NCBI GenBank assembly: GCA_024682415.1
Contig: JAIKZG010000016.1
Location: forward strand, 1 to 53,627
Reading direction: 5' to 3'
Length of the DNA: 53,627 nucleotides
From: Prevotella sp.
GTDB lineage: Bacteria; Bacteroidota; Bacteroidia; Bacteroidales; Bacteroidaceae
Shown here: piece after piece, positions 42,156 through 52,234 of the stretch
How positions within the stretch are numbered: position 1 is the stretch's first letter
Layout of the letters: every line of letters starts with the position of its first letter
The notes under the pieces: generated by a model
Seen by the model: the letters and a program-made list of their open reading frames with translations, nothing else
The model's database searches: none
Told to the model about the DNA's origin: nothing
Made by a program: the position numbers and the translations under genes

Positions 42156-42348
42156 TATCATAAGGCAAAAAACTTGTTACATTACGCAAAGTATATTACT
42201 GGCAATAGTCCTAATTTTGAAGAGCAGCTATTGCAACAGAATCTCATTATAAAAAAAAGACTAAAGAGGATAAATAATATGAGTTTAAAAGATAAAATAT
42301 TAAGCTTCTTCTATATATCCATAAAAGATATGCACATCATTACGGCGC
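42156..42348. other. No recognisable gene
   Basis: An AT-rich stretch after the 41-bp array. A 79-codon plus frame starts inside the last repeat but has no family resemblance or promoter. Confidence 0.4.
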
Positions 42349-42838
42349 TTATCGGCCGACGGAAGAGAGCGCATAGAAATCGCACGGCATGATGGGGACA
42401 AACATGGTAGTGCCTGCCACACTGGCGCACTTCCTTACTTTTGCCTCAGCACAGATAGTAAGCACAGGGGGATTGCCGAAACGCTTATCTTCTGCAATCT
42501 TCACGTTGCTCCACACGGGCGACGACAAGGCAATTTCCTTGCTCAAATATTCTGCCTGCTGTTCTTCCTTGCGATACAGCAGCCATCTGTCATCCTCATA
42601 TTGAGTGCAGAGCATGCTCAGCTCAGCGCCGGCATCAGGCGACAAAGAGATATTAAGCACGGTGGATTTTTTGTTAAGAGGCAAGACGAAAAGAAGCATT
42701 TACCACCTCTACATCATAAGACCGCTGCGGAGCGAAATATGGATATTGCATATAACCGCCCGTGACGCTTTTCTCCCATTCATAAGTGACTGTGACAGGG
42801 TAAGAATTTGGGGAGAAGGATATGCTTATTTCTTGCTA
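42349..42838 (-). pseudogene. Remnant of a DUF3857-type exported protein
   Basis: Two fragments in different frames. The first (42838 down to ~42690) reads SFSPNSYPVTVTYEWEKSV, then GGYMQYPYFAPQRSYDVEVV and NASFRL, the N-terminal DUF3857 beta-sandwich pattern, before a stop. The second (42699-42349, 116 codons) reads LPLNKKSTVLNISLSPDAGA to MFVPIMPCDFYALSSVG, which looks like the C-terminal part of the same kind of protein. The transglutaminase-like middle is missing, so an internal deletion with a frame change is likely. It abuts and slightly overlaps the hipA remnant. Confidence 0.55.
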
Positions 42839-43307
42839 AGCACTAAATAATGCTCAACAAGCTCTTTGATGAATTGTTCGTTAATATTTGCCAATCCATT
42901 TTGCGTAATAGTATCAGCAACGGAAGTGCCTTTACGAATCACGGATTTCTTATTATGCCCATTGATATTGGCAATAAGATGATAGTTACCCTTATACGTC
43001 TGTTCTAAATGAGCATTACTGATATTTCTGCCTTCATCATCTATGAATGTATAAGTAGCGGGAGCGGTTGTGGCATATCCCCATGAAGCAAGGTGATTAG
43101 CCAATGTGGACTCCACACGACCTATCCATTCTTCTTTTACGCCATTCTTCGTAGCCAATGGGCGGAACTGCTGTATCGCTTTAACTACATTGCGAATGAT
43201 ACTGTCTGGATGCGGTATGTTGTTTTCTTGCTTTGATGCCATGCCAAGCGACCAATTTCCTGTCCCCAAAGCATCACTTTCAGTGAATTATTTGCCTCGT
43301 GTTTCAT
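42826..43307 (-). pseudogene. hipA-like toxin gene remnant
   Basis: The ATG at 43307, two bases after the regulator stop, starts NSLKVMLWGQEIGRLAW followed by HQSKKTTY, the N1 domain opening of Bacteroidales HipA kinases. That frame stops 16 codons later. From there another frame (open to 42826) carries HPDSIIRNVVKAIQQFRPLA and NGVKEEWIGRVESTLANHL, like the C-terminal helices of HipA, plus a longer tail. The central kinase domain, with all catalytic residues, is absent. This is an internal deletion that leaves the antitoxin-like partner intact. The C-terminal match is less certain than the N-terminal one. Confidence 0.55.
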
Positions 43308-43309
43308 AT

Positions 43310-43618
43310 CTATGATTTCTTATGTCTTATGCGTTGTACTTTACGATTGTTATTATATAAATAAGGAGATACCGGTTGTTCCGGCATCAACTCATCCAAG
43401 TCGTTAATGCTTCCAATAGCCTTTAATAGCAGCAGAAACGTAGACAATGAAATGTTGTTTACCATTCCATTTTCGAAGCGTTGAACAGAAAGAATACTAA
43501 CTCCTGCCATTTCCGCCACATCTTTTTGGGTCATGTTTGCTCTAAGGCGATAATCCTTAAAACGTTTCCCAAGCATTTTCACCAATTCTGGTGCTGAATA
43601 TTCTGAATAATCCGCCAT
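43310..43618 (-). CDS. XRE-family regulator, HipB-like antitoxin
   Basis: A 102-residue protein with a helix-turn-helix of the Cro/CI type at ~17-70 (FKDYRLRANMTQKDVAEMAG then VSILSVQRFENG). The N-terminal MADYSEYSAPELVKMLGKR is common in Bacteroidales regulators upstream of hipA. It sits two bases before a hipA-like remnant and so is best read as an orphaned HipB that may still bind its own promoter, where an AT palindrome lies. Confidence 0.82.
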   Translation of the reverse strand: MADYSEYSAPELVKMLGKRFKDYRLRANMTQKDVAEMAGVSILSVQRFENGMVNNISLSTFLLLLKAIGSINDLDELMPEQPVSPYLYNNNRKVQRIRHKKS

Positions 43619-43671
43619 AAAATAAAACTACATTATTGATATATTAAGCCATAAAAACGCCATTAAAATAT

Positions 43672-43693
43672 CATATATGTTATATTATATATG
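43672..43693. promoter_or_regulatory. Palindromic operator candidate for the hipB-like gene
   Basis: CATATAT (43672-43678) and ATATATG (43687-43693) are mirror arms with an 8-nt spacer, directly downstream of the -7 box of the regulator. Confidence 0.5.
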
Positions 43694-43725
43694 CAAATAT
43701 AAACTATTATTCAGCAACTTCCAAA
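43694..43725 (-). promoter_or_regulatory. Promoter of the hipB-like gene
   Basis: Minus-strand TTTG (43722-43725), a 20-nt spacer and TATATTTG (43694-43701). Confidence 0.75.
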
Positions 43726-43836
43726 TGAAATCATATTTTTCAATGCGCCATTGATGAAAAGAACAAAAAAAATAATGGTAAACCATTTACGCAAGAGAGA
43801 AACTCGAATGGCCGATACATTTTTATTAGTTAAAAA

Positions 43837-43868
43837 TTTGTGCGATAAACGCGAAATAACTAATTTTG
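43837..43868 (+). promoter_or_regulatory. Promoter of mutS
   Basis: TTTG (43837-43840), a 20-nt spacer and TAATTTTG (43861-43868), about 42 nt before the TSS-to-ATG leader ends. Confidence 0.75.
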
Positions 43869-43916
43869 TAAATCACAGAAAACAGAAATATTTACTAAAA
43901 AACGAAGATAAATAAT

Positions 43917-46550
43917 ATGGCAGCAAAGGAAAAGGGACTGACCCCGATGATGAAACAATTTTTCTCTCTTAAAGCGAAACACCCCGACGCTTTGTTGCTA
44001 TTCAGATGCGGTGACTTCTACGAAACTTATTGTCAGGACGCTGTAGAAGCATCTAAAATTCTCGGTATCACTCTTACTCACAGAAATAATGGCGGATCGC
44101 AAGGCTCGGCAGAAATGGCGGGCTTTCCACATCATGCCCTCGACGCTTATCTGCCAAAGCTGATTCGCGCCGGCAGACGTGTGGCGATATGCGACCAGCT
44201 GGAAGACCCGAAGATGACAAAGACGCTCGTGAAGCGTGGCATTACGGAGCTTGTTACGCCAGGTGTTGCCATGAGTGATAATGTGTTGAACTACAAGGAG
44301 AACAACTTCCTCGCTGCGGTGCAGTTCGGCAAAACGGCATGCGGTGTGGCTTTTCTCGACATCTCTACGGGCGAGTTTTTCACAGGTCAGGGCACATACG
44401 ACTATGTGCAAAAACTTCTCGCCAACTTCTCGCCAAAGGAAGTGCTCTACGACAGAGTGAGCAAAAGCACTTTTGAGCAGCAGTTTGGCACAGGATATTG
44501 CGTATATGAGCTTGATGACTGGGTATTCACGGAACAGAACGCGAAGGACAAACTCAACACTCATTTCGGAACGAAAAATCTGAAGGGTTTTGGCGTTGAA
44601 CATCTGCACGACGGTGTAATCGCGGCAGGAGCTATCATGCAGTATCTGGAAATGACTCAGCACACCAATATCGGGCATATCACTTCTCTCTCAAGACTGG
44701 AAGAGGAGCTATATGTAAGGCTCGACAACTACACGATACGCTCTTTGGAACTTTTGCAGCCTATGCAGGAGGGTGGCACATCGCTGCTGAATGTAATTGA
44801 TAAGACTCTCACACCGATGGGCGGACGAATGCTGCGACGCTGGGTGGTGTTCCCTCTGAAAGACGCTAAGCGCATAGAGCAGCGACACGACGTGGTGGAA
44901 TATTTCTTCCGCGACATTGAGCTGAAACACACTTTGGAAGACAGCTTCTCGGTAATAGGCGACATTGAGCGAATAATATCAAAGGTGGCGGTGGGAAGAG
45001 TTTCACCGCGTGAACTTGTGCAGCTAAAGAATGCTCTCCATGCCATTGAGCCGGTGAAGGATGTGTGCATGGGCGCGAAGAACGAGTCGCTGAAAGCATG
45101 GGGCGGAAGTCTTGACCTATGCGAGGAGCTGCGCGACATGATAGAAAAGGATATTCTGCCCGACCCTCCACAGCTCGTGAACAAGGGCGGAGTGATAGCG
45201 CTCGGCGTGAACAAAGAGCTTGACGAGCTGCGCGAGATAAGCTCCAACGGCAAAGAATATCTCCTGAAATTGCAGGAAAGGGAAAGCGAGAAGACAGGCA
45301 TTTCTTCGCTGAAGATAGGCTACAACAATGTGTTCGGATATTATCTGGAGGTGAGAAACACGTTCAAGGACAAAGTGCCTGCCGACTGGATTCGCAAGCA
45401 GACTTTGGCTCAGGCAGAAAGATATATCACCGAGGAGCTGAAAGAATATGAGGAAAAGATTCTCGGAGCGGAAGACAAGATTCTTGCCCTTGAATCACAG
45501 ATATATAATGAGATTGTGGCAAAGGCGCAGACATTCACCACTCGCATTCAGAGCGACGCTACAATTATCGCGAAGCTCGACTGCTTAGAGTCATTCGCGT
45601 CTGCCGCACAGGAGAACAACTACATCCGCCCGATAGTAGACGACAGCGACACGCTCGACATTAAGCAAGGTCGCCACGCCGTGATAGAAACACAGATGCC
45701 GCTCGGCGAGCATTATGTACCGAATGACATTTATCTTGATTCACAGAAACAGCAGATAATGATTATCACCGGCCCTAACATGGCAGGTAAATCGGCATTG
45801 CTTCGCCAGACGGCTTTGATAGTGCTCATGGCACAGATAGGAAGTTTCGTGCCGGCACAGAGCGCACATGTGGGAATTGTGGATAAGATTTTCACCCGTG
45901 TGGGAGCAAGCGACAACATCTCTCTCGGCGAGTCTACATTCATGGTGGAGATGACCGAGGCTTCCGACATTCTTAACAATGTTTCGCCGAAATCACTCGT
46001 TCTTTTTGATGAGCTGGGACGCGGAACTTCTACCTACGACGGCATTTCCATTGCGTGGGCTATTGTGGAATATCTGCATGAAAACCCTCGCGCCAAGGCT
46101 CGCACGCTTTTCGCCACCCATTATCATGAGCTTAACGAGATGGAGAAGAGTTTCCCAAGGATCAAGAATTATAATGTGAGCGTGAAGGAAGTGAACGACA
46201 AAGTTATCTTCGTGCGCAAACTGGAGCGTGGCGGCTCGGAACATTCATTCGGTATTCATGTTGCCCAGATTGCCGGTATGCCAAAGAGCATTGTGAAGCG
46301 TGCAAGCGCCATATTGAAACAGCTTGAGGCTGACAACGCTACTGTGGGAACAGCAGTAGACAAGCCAAACACTCAGAATATAGACAAGGGCTATGTGCCT
46401 GGCACTCAGCTTAGCTTCTTCCAGCTCGACGACCCAGTTTTATGCCAGATTCGTGATGAGATTCTCGGTCTTGACATCGACGAGTTGAAACCTCTTGACG
46501 CTCTCAACAAGCTCAACGACATAAAGACTATCCTCACAGGAGGGAAATAA
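43917..46550 (+). CDS. mutS: DNA mismatch repair protein MutS
   Basis: An 877-residue protein, normal for MutS1. The mismatch-reading motif is intact in RCGDFYETY (Phe34, Glu36). Connector, lever and clamp domains follow, then the ATPase with Walker A GPNMAGKS (619-626), [14 protein letters not shown] and the FATHYHEL switch. The C-terminal part ends with [29 protein letters not shown], the usual tetramer/helix tail. It starts mismatch repair with MutL. Its frame is the longest in the window and undamaged. Confidence 0.97.
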   Translation: MAAKEKGLTPMMKQFFSLKAKHPDALLLFRCGDFYETYCQDAVEASKILGITLTHRNNGGSQGSAEMAGFPHHALDAYLPKLIRAGRRVAICDQLEDPKMTKTLVKRGITELVTPGVAMSDNVLNYKENNFLAAVQFGKTACGVAFLDISTGEFFTGQGTYDYVQKLLANFSPKEVLYDRVSKSTFEQQFGTGYCVYELDDWVFTEQNAKDKLNTHFGTKNLKGFGVEHLHDGVIAAGAIMQYLEMTQHTNIGHITSLSRLEEELYVRLDNYTIRSLELLQPMQEGGTSLLNVIDKTLTPMGGRMLRRWVVFPLKDAKRIEQRHDVVEYFFRDIELKHTLEDSFSVIGDIERIISKVAVGRVSPRELVQLKNALHAIEPVKDVCMGAKNESLKAWGGSLDLCEELRDMIEKDILPDPPQLVNKGGVIALGVNKELDELREISSNGKEYLLKLQERESEKTGISSLKIGYNNVFGYYLEVRNTFKDKVPADWIRKQTLAQAERYITEELKEYEEKILGAEDKILALESQIYNEIVAKAQTFTTRIQSDATIIAKLDCLESFASAAQENNYIRPIVDDSDTLDIKQGRHAVIETQMPLGEHYVPNDIYLDSQKQQIMIITGPNMAGKSALLRQTALIVLMAQIGSFVPAQSAHVGIVDKIFTRVGASDNISLGESTFMVEMTEASDILNNVSPKSLVLFDELGRGTSTYDGISIAWAIVEYLHENPRAKARTLFATHYHELNEMEKSFPRIKNYNVSVKEVNDKVIFVRKLERGGSEHSFGIHVAQIAGMPKSIVKRASAILKQLEADNATVGTAVDKPNTQNIDKGYVPGTQLSFFQLDDPVLCQIRDEILGLDIDELKPLDALNKLNDIKTILTGGK

Positions 46551-46598
46551 CAACAACATTTATACAACACAAACAACAAACAAATCAAAAAAAACGAA

Positions 46599-47564
46599 AT
46601 GAACTTAATAAGATTCATTAAAGACTGGACTTTGCCTATCGCCATAGGCATGGGGGCAATTATTTACCTTATCTTTGCCTTTATTCCAGCTCTAGACCCA
46701 ATAGCGACATGGTTCTCCCCTATCGGGAGCGACATTCTGCCGCTATTCATGTTTTGCATTCTCTTTGTCACATTCTGCAAAGTGGATTTCAGAAAGCTGC
46801 GTCCCGTAGCGTGGCATTTCTGGGTAGGCGTATTCCAAGTGGTTTTCGTAGCCGCTCTTGTGGGTATCATCGTGGGTTTTAATCTTTCGGGCGACAACAA
46901 GATTTTCGTAGAAGCGCTTCTCACGTGCATCATCGGGCCTTGCGCTGCCGCCGCTGCCGTGGTTACGGCAAAGCTCGGTGGCAATCTTGAGGAAATGACT
47001 ACCTACACTTTCATTTCCAATTTCATCTGCGCCGTTCTCATTCCCGTCTGTTTCCCGATGATAGAGAAAGGAGCTGACATCTCTTTCATGGCAGCGTTCG
47101 CAAAGATACTCTATGAAGTCTGCGTAGTGCTGCTTGTGCCCATGCTCCTCGCCTATATTGTGAAACATTTCATGCCGAGATTTCACAAAAGAGTTATCAG
47201 CGTTAAGGATTTGAGCTATTATCTTTGGGGCTGCTCCCTTATGATTGTCACCGGCACAACGGTAAAGAACATCGTTCACGCTCAAACCACCATTTCCTTT
47301 CTTCTCGTCATAGCATTTTCGGGATTAGTGCTCTGCCTCATTCAGTTTGCGAGTGGCAGATGGATCGGCGCACATTTCAACAACACCATCAATGCCGGTC
47401 AGGCTCTTGGCCAGAAGAACACCGCCTTCGCCATCTGGATTGCCTACAGCTATCTCAATCCTCTCAGCAGTGTCGGCCCCGGCTGCTACATCCTTTGGCA
47501 AAACATCATCAACAGCATCGAGATTTGGGATTACAGGCGCAAAGGATTAGTAAAAGCAAGCTAA
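46599..47564 (+). CDS. Bile-acid:sodium symporter (BASS) superfamily transporter
   Basis: A 321-residue protein with about ten membrane segments. Signs of the family are the DILPLFMFCILFVTFCKVDF opening, an unwound ACIIGPCAAAA-like helix (here LTCIIGPCAAAAAVVTAKLGG) and the crossover helix NAGQALGQKNTAFAIWIAYSY. The substrate is unknown; family members carry bile acids, pantoate, organic acids or other anions with Na+. It starts 48 nt after mutS and may share its transcript. A 32-bp repeat array starts 10 nt after its stop. Confidence 0.78.
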   Translation: MNLIRFIKDWTLPIAIGMGAIIYLIFAFIPALDPIATWFSPIGSDILPLFMFCILFVTFCKVDFRKLRPVAWHFWVGVFQVVFVAALVGIIVGFNLSGDNKIFVEALLTCIIGPCAAAAAVVTAKLGGNLEEMTTYTFISNFICAVLIPVCFPMIEKGADISFMAAFAKILYEVCVVLLVPMLLAYIVKHFMPRFHKRVISVKDLSYYLWGCSLMIVTGTTVKNIVHAQTTISFLLVIAFSGLVLCLIQFASGRWIGAHFNNTINAGQALGQKNTAFAIWIAYSYLNPLSSVGPGCYILWQNIINSIEIWDYRRKGLVKAS

Positions 47565-47574
47565 AAAGATTGCT

Positions 47575-47752
47575 AAACTGCGCTATTTTGCAAGTTTTAC
47601 GCTTTCAAACTGCGATATTTTGCAAGTTTTGCACTTCCAAACTGCGATATTCTGCAAATTTTGCATATCCAAACTGCGATATATTGCAGATTTTACACAT
47701 CTAAACTGCGATATTTTGCAAGTTTTACACCTTCAAACTGCGATATAATCGA
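47575..47752. repeat. 32-bp tandem repeat array (about 5.5 copies)
   Basis: AAACTG recurs at 47575, 47607, 47639, 47671, 47703 and 47735, exactly 32 bp apart. The unit is about AAACTGCGATATTTTGCAAG, TTTTACAC and TTCC. The array is tandem with no spacers, so not CRISPR. It follows directly after a transporter gene. Confidence 0.92.
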
Positions 47753-47767
47753 CATTAAGTATCAAAA

Positions 47768-47806
47768 AAGTGGCAGAAAGAACCATTACGGTTTTCTCTG
47801 CCACTT
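47768..47806. terminator. Terminator stem between convergent genes
   Basis: A 17-position stem (47768-47784 with 47790-47806, one mismatch and one G-U) has a 5-nt loop and an A run on its left, so on the minus strand it is followed by U. It can end the lipoprotein transcript and probably also the plus-strand one. Confidence 0.75.
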
Positions 47807-47825
47807 ACCTTATTAGTAAATACTA

Positions 47826-48308
47826 TTAATAATCCTTTACCTTAACATAATTGGTTTCATACCAACCAGATTCGTATGTATCATCAACAACAATCCTCAA
47901 AACAAGAGATGTATTCGATAAACTAACAATAGTACCCTTTCTTGTTTCTCTCCATACAGGTATATATTCTTCAAATGAATTTGAACCATAAACCTTCCAT
48001 GTCATAGCTTGAAACTTTGACTTATCCAAAGGGAAACCAGAACTTTTCATATATTCAGTAATAGCTCCAACACCATCAGAAGTTAATAGAAGTCCCCAAG
48101 TGTTATCAGCTTCATTCCATTTATCAACAGAACCATCCTTCTTACTAACAACATTACCCTTTCTACTTGTAGATTGCCACTCACCATACAAAAGTTCTTT
48201 ATTAGACGAATCCTGCATGTTAGGAACGCCATTGTCATCATCTCCGCCACATGCGACAAATGTGAAAAGCATCAAAAATGATGCGAACAAAACCAATAAT
48301 TTTTTCAT
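47826..48308 (-). CDS. Surface-type lipoprotein of unknown function
   Basis: About 160 residues from the Met at 48308, which puts the signal MKKLLVLFASFLMLFTFVAC in place; Met at 48314 or 48338 would add a few residues before it. The lipidated Cys is followed by GGDDD, an acidic +2 to +6 tail like the surface-export signal of Bacteroidetes lipoproteins. The rest (LLYGEWQSTSRKG, GLLLTSDGVGAI, TSLVLRIVVDD) looks like a small lipocalin-type beta-barrel. The gene begins just after the structured RNA described separately. Confidence 0.8.
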   Translation of the reverse strand: MKKLLVLFASFLMLFTFVACGGDDDNGVPNMQDSSNKELLYGEWQSTSRKGNVVSKKDGSVDKWNEADNTWGLLLTSDGVGAITEYMKSSGFPLDKSKFQAMTWKVYGSNSFEEYIPVWRETRKGTIVSLSNTSLVLRIVVDDTYESGWYETNYVKVKDY

Positions 48309-48329
48309 ATACATTTGTGTGTTTAATAG

Positions 48330-48535
48330 TGCCCTCACAGTCCCTCTTAGGCTTTAAGTAAATGCAGAAGCGTGGAACTGTATGTCCACACTCTACGGCT
48401 GAAGGTCCTAGGAAAACCTTTAAATAACAAGTGGGAATAACAGCCCCACGCATATACCACGTGGAGACCATTACGCCATCTTCGTTATTTACGTTATGCA
48501 AATTTCCTAGGTTTACAGTCGTAATAAGATGGGCA
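48330..48535 (-). ncRNA. Structured RNA, possible 6S-like RNA
   Basis: The minus-strand transcript forms a nested rod. From the outside in, the helices are TGCCC/GGGCA, TCTTA/TAAGA, GTAAA/TTTAC, CCTAGGAAA/TTTCCTAGG and GTAAATAA/TTATTTA(A). A hairpin CTCCACG/CGTGGGG sits at the tip, and another (GTGTGGA/TTCCACGC) lies on the 3' side of the largest loop. A long rod with an asymmetric central opening is the 6S RNA (ssrS) plan. I cannot rule out a cis-acting leader, since the lipoprotein starts 22 nt later. Ends are approximate. A full consensus promoter lies upstream. Confidence 0.5.
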
Positions 48536-48557
48536 AACGCCTCTATAATACCAATAT

Positions 48558-48588
48558 GTCGTTGAACAGATAAAATCTATTCAACGAC
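48558..48588. promoter_or_regulatory. 14-bp inverted repeat over the transcription start
   Basis: GTCGTTGAA-type arms pair over 14 positions (one G-T) around three bases. One arm begins at the last base of the -7 box, so the palindrome covers the expected start site and looks like an operator rather than an RNA terminator. Confidence 0.55.
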
Positions 48589-48619
48589 AAAGTTAAACAA
48601 AATATTTGATTGCGTCAAA
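48588..48619 (-). promoter_or_regulatory. Promoter of the structured RNA/lipoprotein transcript
   Basis: Minus-strand TTTG (48616-48619), a 20-nt spacer and TAACTTTG (48588-48595). Confidence 0.78.
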
Positions 48620-48693
48620 TTATCTTTTGAAAAGAACTATATTTTTTTATTCATCAAGCGGAAAAGATTTTCTTAACTTGGAAAATTATTTTT

Positions 48694-50088
48694 TTATGCA
48701 CGAATTTTCAAGAAATCAATTTGTATAACCCACAGTCCATCATTGTCCTTACCTTCGTGCTTCAATACACCAAGCTTCTTCAACAAAGAAAGGTCTCGCT
48801 CAATTGTACGTTGGCTCACCGACAATATCTCCGACATTTTGCGTCCACTTACTGTCGGAGATTTACTAATGATACTCAATATTTTCTGCTGACGATCAGT
48901 TAGTTTCGTCGCCGACATATCTCCGTCACAGTCTCCGACATTTGTATTGTCGGTAGAGGCATAAATGATGGTCTGAAACTGTGTGGGTGTAGATTTGAAA
49001 GTAGGCTTCAATTCATCATTATAACCATCTAATGCTTTTGTTTCATTGCAAATGCGTGTTAGTCCGCTGCCTCGTTTTTCCATATAATCAAGTTGAGCCA
49101 TTACGTTTGCGAGGATTGGATTGCGTCGTTCGGAAGACACGTCTGCAATGTCCAAGTCTTGTATCAGCATACCATTATACATGCCACCAGGAGAAGTTAT
49201 AGTGATGCGGTCATCATAGATATCAAGATGAACTTCACCGCCCATTATAGTATAATCACGATGAATGAAATGATTGACCAAAGCTTCGAGTACAGCACGT
49301 TCTGCATACTAAGGCTTGTTCTTGCGTCCGTCTGGCAATTTCTCCCACCCTTTCCTTGTGTTTGATTTGACGAAATTCATGGCTTCACGCAACAGCATCA
49401 ATACATTGCCTGTAAATTCCTCATCATTAATTGCATCTCCTTTCGCTGTTCCGTCCCATCGTGTACAATAGAGCCTTGACTGCCACAATGGACAATCATC
49501 TGCAAAAAGCGCACCTGCGTTAGTCAAATTGCCAGTATTGGTAACAAGTCCGAATGACAACAAAAACTTTTTGTTCCATTCCTGATGGATACGTGCTTTA
49601 AACGTATTTGCTAATATAGTAAACGAATAATCATCTGATTTATAGTTCGTACGCAAAGAGTCATACGTTTTATTCGAACCTTTCAACACCAATCGCACCA
49701 TCTGCTCTGCAGTTGCAGGCAAGCTCTCATCACCGATGCGAACAAAAGCGATACGTTGCCCATCGCCAACATAGTAATAAGGAGTATAATGACCGGCTAC
49801 AACTTTTAATTGGAGAATATGCAACCCATTAAATTCATGTGGAATCATTTCCACCTCAGGCAAAGGATCCATATAATCACGAATTTTGGAACTTACAGAC
49901 TCGCACACATATTGCACATCATCAAGTCCTTTGACTGCGCCATCATTATCTATACCAAAGAATAGTGAACCACCCAAGCCATTGGCAAAAGCGCTCACGC
50001 TCTTTAGCCAACTCTTCGGTTTCTTTTCTTCAAGCATTAATTTGAAGTCGTATGCAGTGCATTCGTTAATTAGTTTCTTAAGTTCCAT
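48694..50088 (-). pseudogene. AlbA_2-domain ATP-binding transcriptional regulator, split by one in-frame TAG
   Basis: Read through the stop, the frame gives ~464 residues. The N-terminal AlbA_2 domain (FANGLGGSLFFGIDNDG) is followed by a linker, a GHKL/HATPase-type segment (AERAVLEALVNHFIHRDY, DDRITITSPGG, EKRGSGLTRI) and a C-terminal winged helix (LTDRQQKILSIISKSPTVSG, RTIERDLSLLKKLG). A TAG at 49309-49311 (minus strand) interrupts just before YAERAVLEALVN, where relatives have Glu; GAG to TAG is one base change. There is no frameshift and both halves look conserved, so the mutation is recent or is suppressed. A -7 box (TATCTTTG) lies at 50128-50135. Confidence 0.8.
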
Positions 50089-50127
50089 ATTACAGATATC
50101 TATTCTATTACTTTTTGAACTTATTTA

Positions 50128-50135
50128 CAAAGATA
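50128..50135 (-). promoter_or_regulatory. -7 promoter element (TATCTTTG) of the AlbA_2 gene
   Basis: It is 40 nt before the ATG at 50088. The -33 region has no clear TTTG. Confidence 0.5.
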
Positions 50136-50189
50136 TTGTTTTTTATTGGAAAAGCTATAAGAATGCGTTCTCTATGAATTTTCAAAAAA

Positions 50190-51011
50190 TCATGCATGCT
50201 TTTTTCTCATCATGCAACAAATGCCGATGATGATGAACGGGACGCTGAGAAGCTGCCCCATGTCCAATGGCATGGCAGCCTCGAAAGCTACTTGAATGTC
50301 CTTAGTATATTCTATGAAGAAGCGGAATGTAAATATCAGCGTGAGGCACAGCCCGAAATAGAAACCAGTGCCGACCCAATCTTTATGACGCTTATAGAAA
50401 TACCAGCCTACAAAGAAGAACGCTGCGTAGGCAATGGCTTCATAAAGCTGACCGGGATGGCGTGGCTGATTGTCTACCTGAGCGAAGATGAATGCCCATG
50501 GCATATCTGTCACCTTACCTATTATCTCGGAATTCATGAGGTTGCCCAATCGAATGAAGCAAGCCGTGATAGGCGTGGCGATGGCAATATCGTCGAGCAC
50601 ATGCCATAGCTTCATCTTTGTCTTGCGAGTGTAGAGATAGAGCGCTATCATAAGTCCGAGAGTGCCGCCATGCGACGCAAGACCTGTATAGCCGGTAAAC
50701 TTCCAGCCGTCGAGGGTGTGGCGGATAGGGAGAAACATCTCAACCACATGATCCCAACTCGTAAGGAAATAGTCTGGCTCATAAAACAGGCAATGGCCCA
50801 ATCGAGCGCCGACAAGAATGCCGAAGAAACAATAAATAAACAAAGGGTCAAAAAGCTCGTCTTTCACCTTCTGGTCTTTATACAAATGCTTCACAAGAAA
50901 GTAAGCCAACATCAAGCCCACAATCCAGCACATTGAATACCAATGCACATTATAATTGCCGATGTGGAGCATAGTAGAATCAGGATTCCATAAAATATAA
51001 AGTGGATTCAT
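50190..51011 (-). CDS. lgt: Prolipoprotein diacylglyceryl transferase
   Basis: A 273-residue membrane protein with seven helices. Signature features are [41 protein letters not shown] (the HGG loop), [13 protein letters not shown] (family signature with the essential Arg and Asn-Glu) and RHPGQLYEA. It transfers diacylglycerol to the lipobox Cys, the first step in lipoprotein maturation, which the several lipoproteins in this window need. It is downstream of ychF and a hairpin. Confidence 0.95.
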   Translation of the reverse strand: MNPLYILWNPDSTMLHIGNYNVHWYSMCWIVGLMLAYFLVKHLYKDQKVKDELFDPLFIYCFFGILVGARLGHCLFYEPDYFLTSWDHVVEMFLPIRHTLDGWKFTGYTGLASHGGTLGLMIALYLYTRKTKMKLWHVLDDIAIATPITACFIRLGNLMNSEIIGKVTDMPWAFIFAQVDNQPRHPGQLYEAIAYAAFFFVGWYFYKRHKDWVGTGFYFGLCLTLIFTFRFFIEYTKDIQVAFEAAMPLDMGQLLSVPFIIIGICCMMRKKHA

Positions 51012-51086
51012 AATAAGGGTTAGTGATTTATGGTGAATAAAAATGAGTGAACAAAAACTTCGCTCAACACAAAACGCTAAAAGATA

Positions 51087-51111
51087 TAAGGGCGCAACAA
51101 ATGCGCCCTTA
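51087..51111 (-). terminator. Terminator-like hairpin after ychF
   Basis: A perfect 10-bp stem (51087-51096 with 51102-51111) has a 5-nt loop and is followed on the minus strand by ATATCTTTT, a weak U tract, so read-through into lgt is possible. Confidence 0.6.
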
Positions 51112-51126
51112 CAAATATATCAATCA

Positions 51127-52227
51127 TTACACATTGAAGCGGAAGTGCATGATGTCGCCATCCTGAACGACATATTCCTTGCCCTCAATGCCGAGCTTGC
51201 CTGCTTCGCGAACGGCAGATTCAGAACCATATTTGATATAGTCTTCATACTTGATTACCTCTGCGCGAATGAAGCCTTTCTCGAAATCGGTGTGGATAAC
51301 GCCTGCGCATTGTGGAGCTTTCCAGCCCTTATGATATGTCCAAGCCTTAACCTCCATCTCGCCTGCGGTGATGAATGTCTCAAGATTAAGCAAGCTGTAA
51401 GCCTTCTTGATAAGACGGTTTACGCCACTCTCTTCCAAGCCAAGCTCATCGAGGAACATCTTCTTTTCCTCATAAGTCTCAAACGAAGCGATGTCCTCTT
51501 CTGTCTTAGCAGCGATAACGAGAACCTCAGCACCTTCTTTGGCAGCTATTTCTTCTATCTGCTTAGTATATTCATTGCCATCTTTTGCAGCAGTCTCATC
51601 TACATTGCACACATAGAGCACAGGCTTAGCCGTAAGCAAGAACAAATCATGAGCGGCCTTCTCTTCCTCCTTAGTGTCGAACGAAACAGTGCGGGCATTC
51701 AATCCTTTCTCCAAAGCTTCCTTATAAGCCTCCATAACAGCCACTTCCACTTTAGCGTCCTTATTGCCGGATGCAGCTACTTTCTGCTGCTTTGCCAAGC
51801 GTCCCTCGATGGTCTCAAGGTCTTTCAGCTGAAGCTCCGTGTCGATGATTTCCTTATCACGCACAGGGTCGATAGTACCATCCACATGAGTGATATTCTC
51901 ATCATCAAAGCAACGCAAAACATGAATAATAGCGTCTGTTTCACGGATGTTGCCCAAGAATTTGTTTCCAAGACCCTCACCCTTAGAAGCGCCTTTCACA
52001 AGACCTGCGATATCCACGATTTCGCAAGTGGCAGGAACGATACGTCCTGGGTGAACAATCTCAGCCAGCTTAGTAAGGCGCTCATCAGGCACTGTGATTA
52101 CGCCTACATTTGGCTCAATTGTACAAAAAGGAAAGTTTGCTGCCTGAGCTTTAGCACTCGAAAGGCAATTGAAAAGAGTAGACTTACCCACGTTAGGCAA
52201 TCCTACTATACCACACTTTAATGACAT
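51127..52227 (-). CDS. ychF: Ribosome-associated ATPase/GTPase YchF
   Basis: A 366-residue OBG-family protein. G1 is GLPNVGKST, followed by [11 protein letters not shown] and [20 protein letters not shown] (G3), then YVCNVDE in place of NKxD, which gives the preference for ATP seen in this family. A coiled-coil insertion and a TGS domain ([25 protein letters not shown]) follow. It binds ribosomes and is linked to stress and redox responses. It starts 7 nt after a small lipoprotein gene. Confidence 0.96.
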   Translation of the reverse strand: MSLKCGIVGLPNVGKSTLFNCLSSAKAQAANFPFCTIEPNVGVITVPDERLTKLAEIVHPGRIVPATCEIVDIAGLVKGASKGEGLGNKFLGNIRETDAIIHVLRCFDDENITHVDGTIDPVRDKEIIDTELQLKDLETIEGRLAKQQKVAASGNKDAKVEVAVMEAYKEALEKGLNARTVSFDTKEEEKAAHDLFLLTAKPVLYVCNVDETAAKDGNEYTKQIEEIAAKEGAEVLVIAAKTEEDIASFETYEEKKMFLDELGLEESGVNRLIKKAYSLLNLETFITAGEMEVKAWTYHKGWKAPQCAGVIHTDFEKGFIRAEVIKYEDYIKYGSESAVREAGKLGIEGKEYVVQDGDIMHFRFNV

Positions 52228-52234
52228 TACTATT

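Noticed and set aside
42153..42392. 79-codon plus-strand frame after the 41-bp array
   Set aside because: It starts inside a repeat unit, has no promoter or family likeness, and its end overlaps the DUF3857 remnant on the other strand.
48238..48501. 87-codon minus-strand frame overlapping the structured RNA
   Set aside because: The stretch is explained by extensive nested pairing and the frame overlaps the lipoprotein gene in another frame; it has no signal or domain.
51043..52221. 392-codon plus-strand frame
   Set aside because: It is the antisense shadow of ychF, which is unmistakable on the minus strand.
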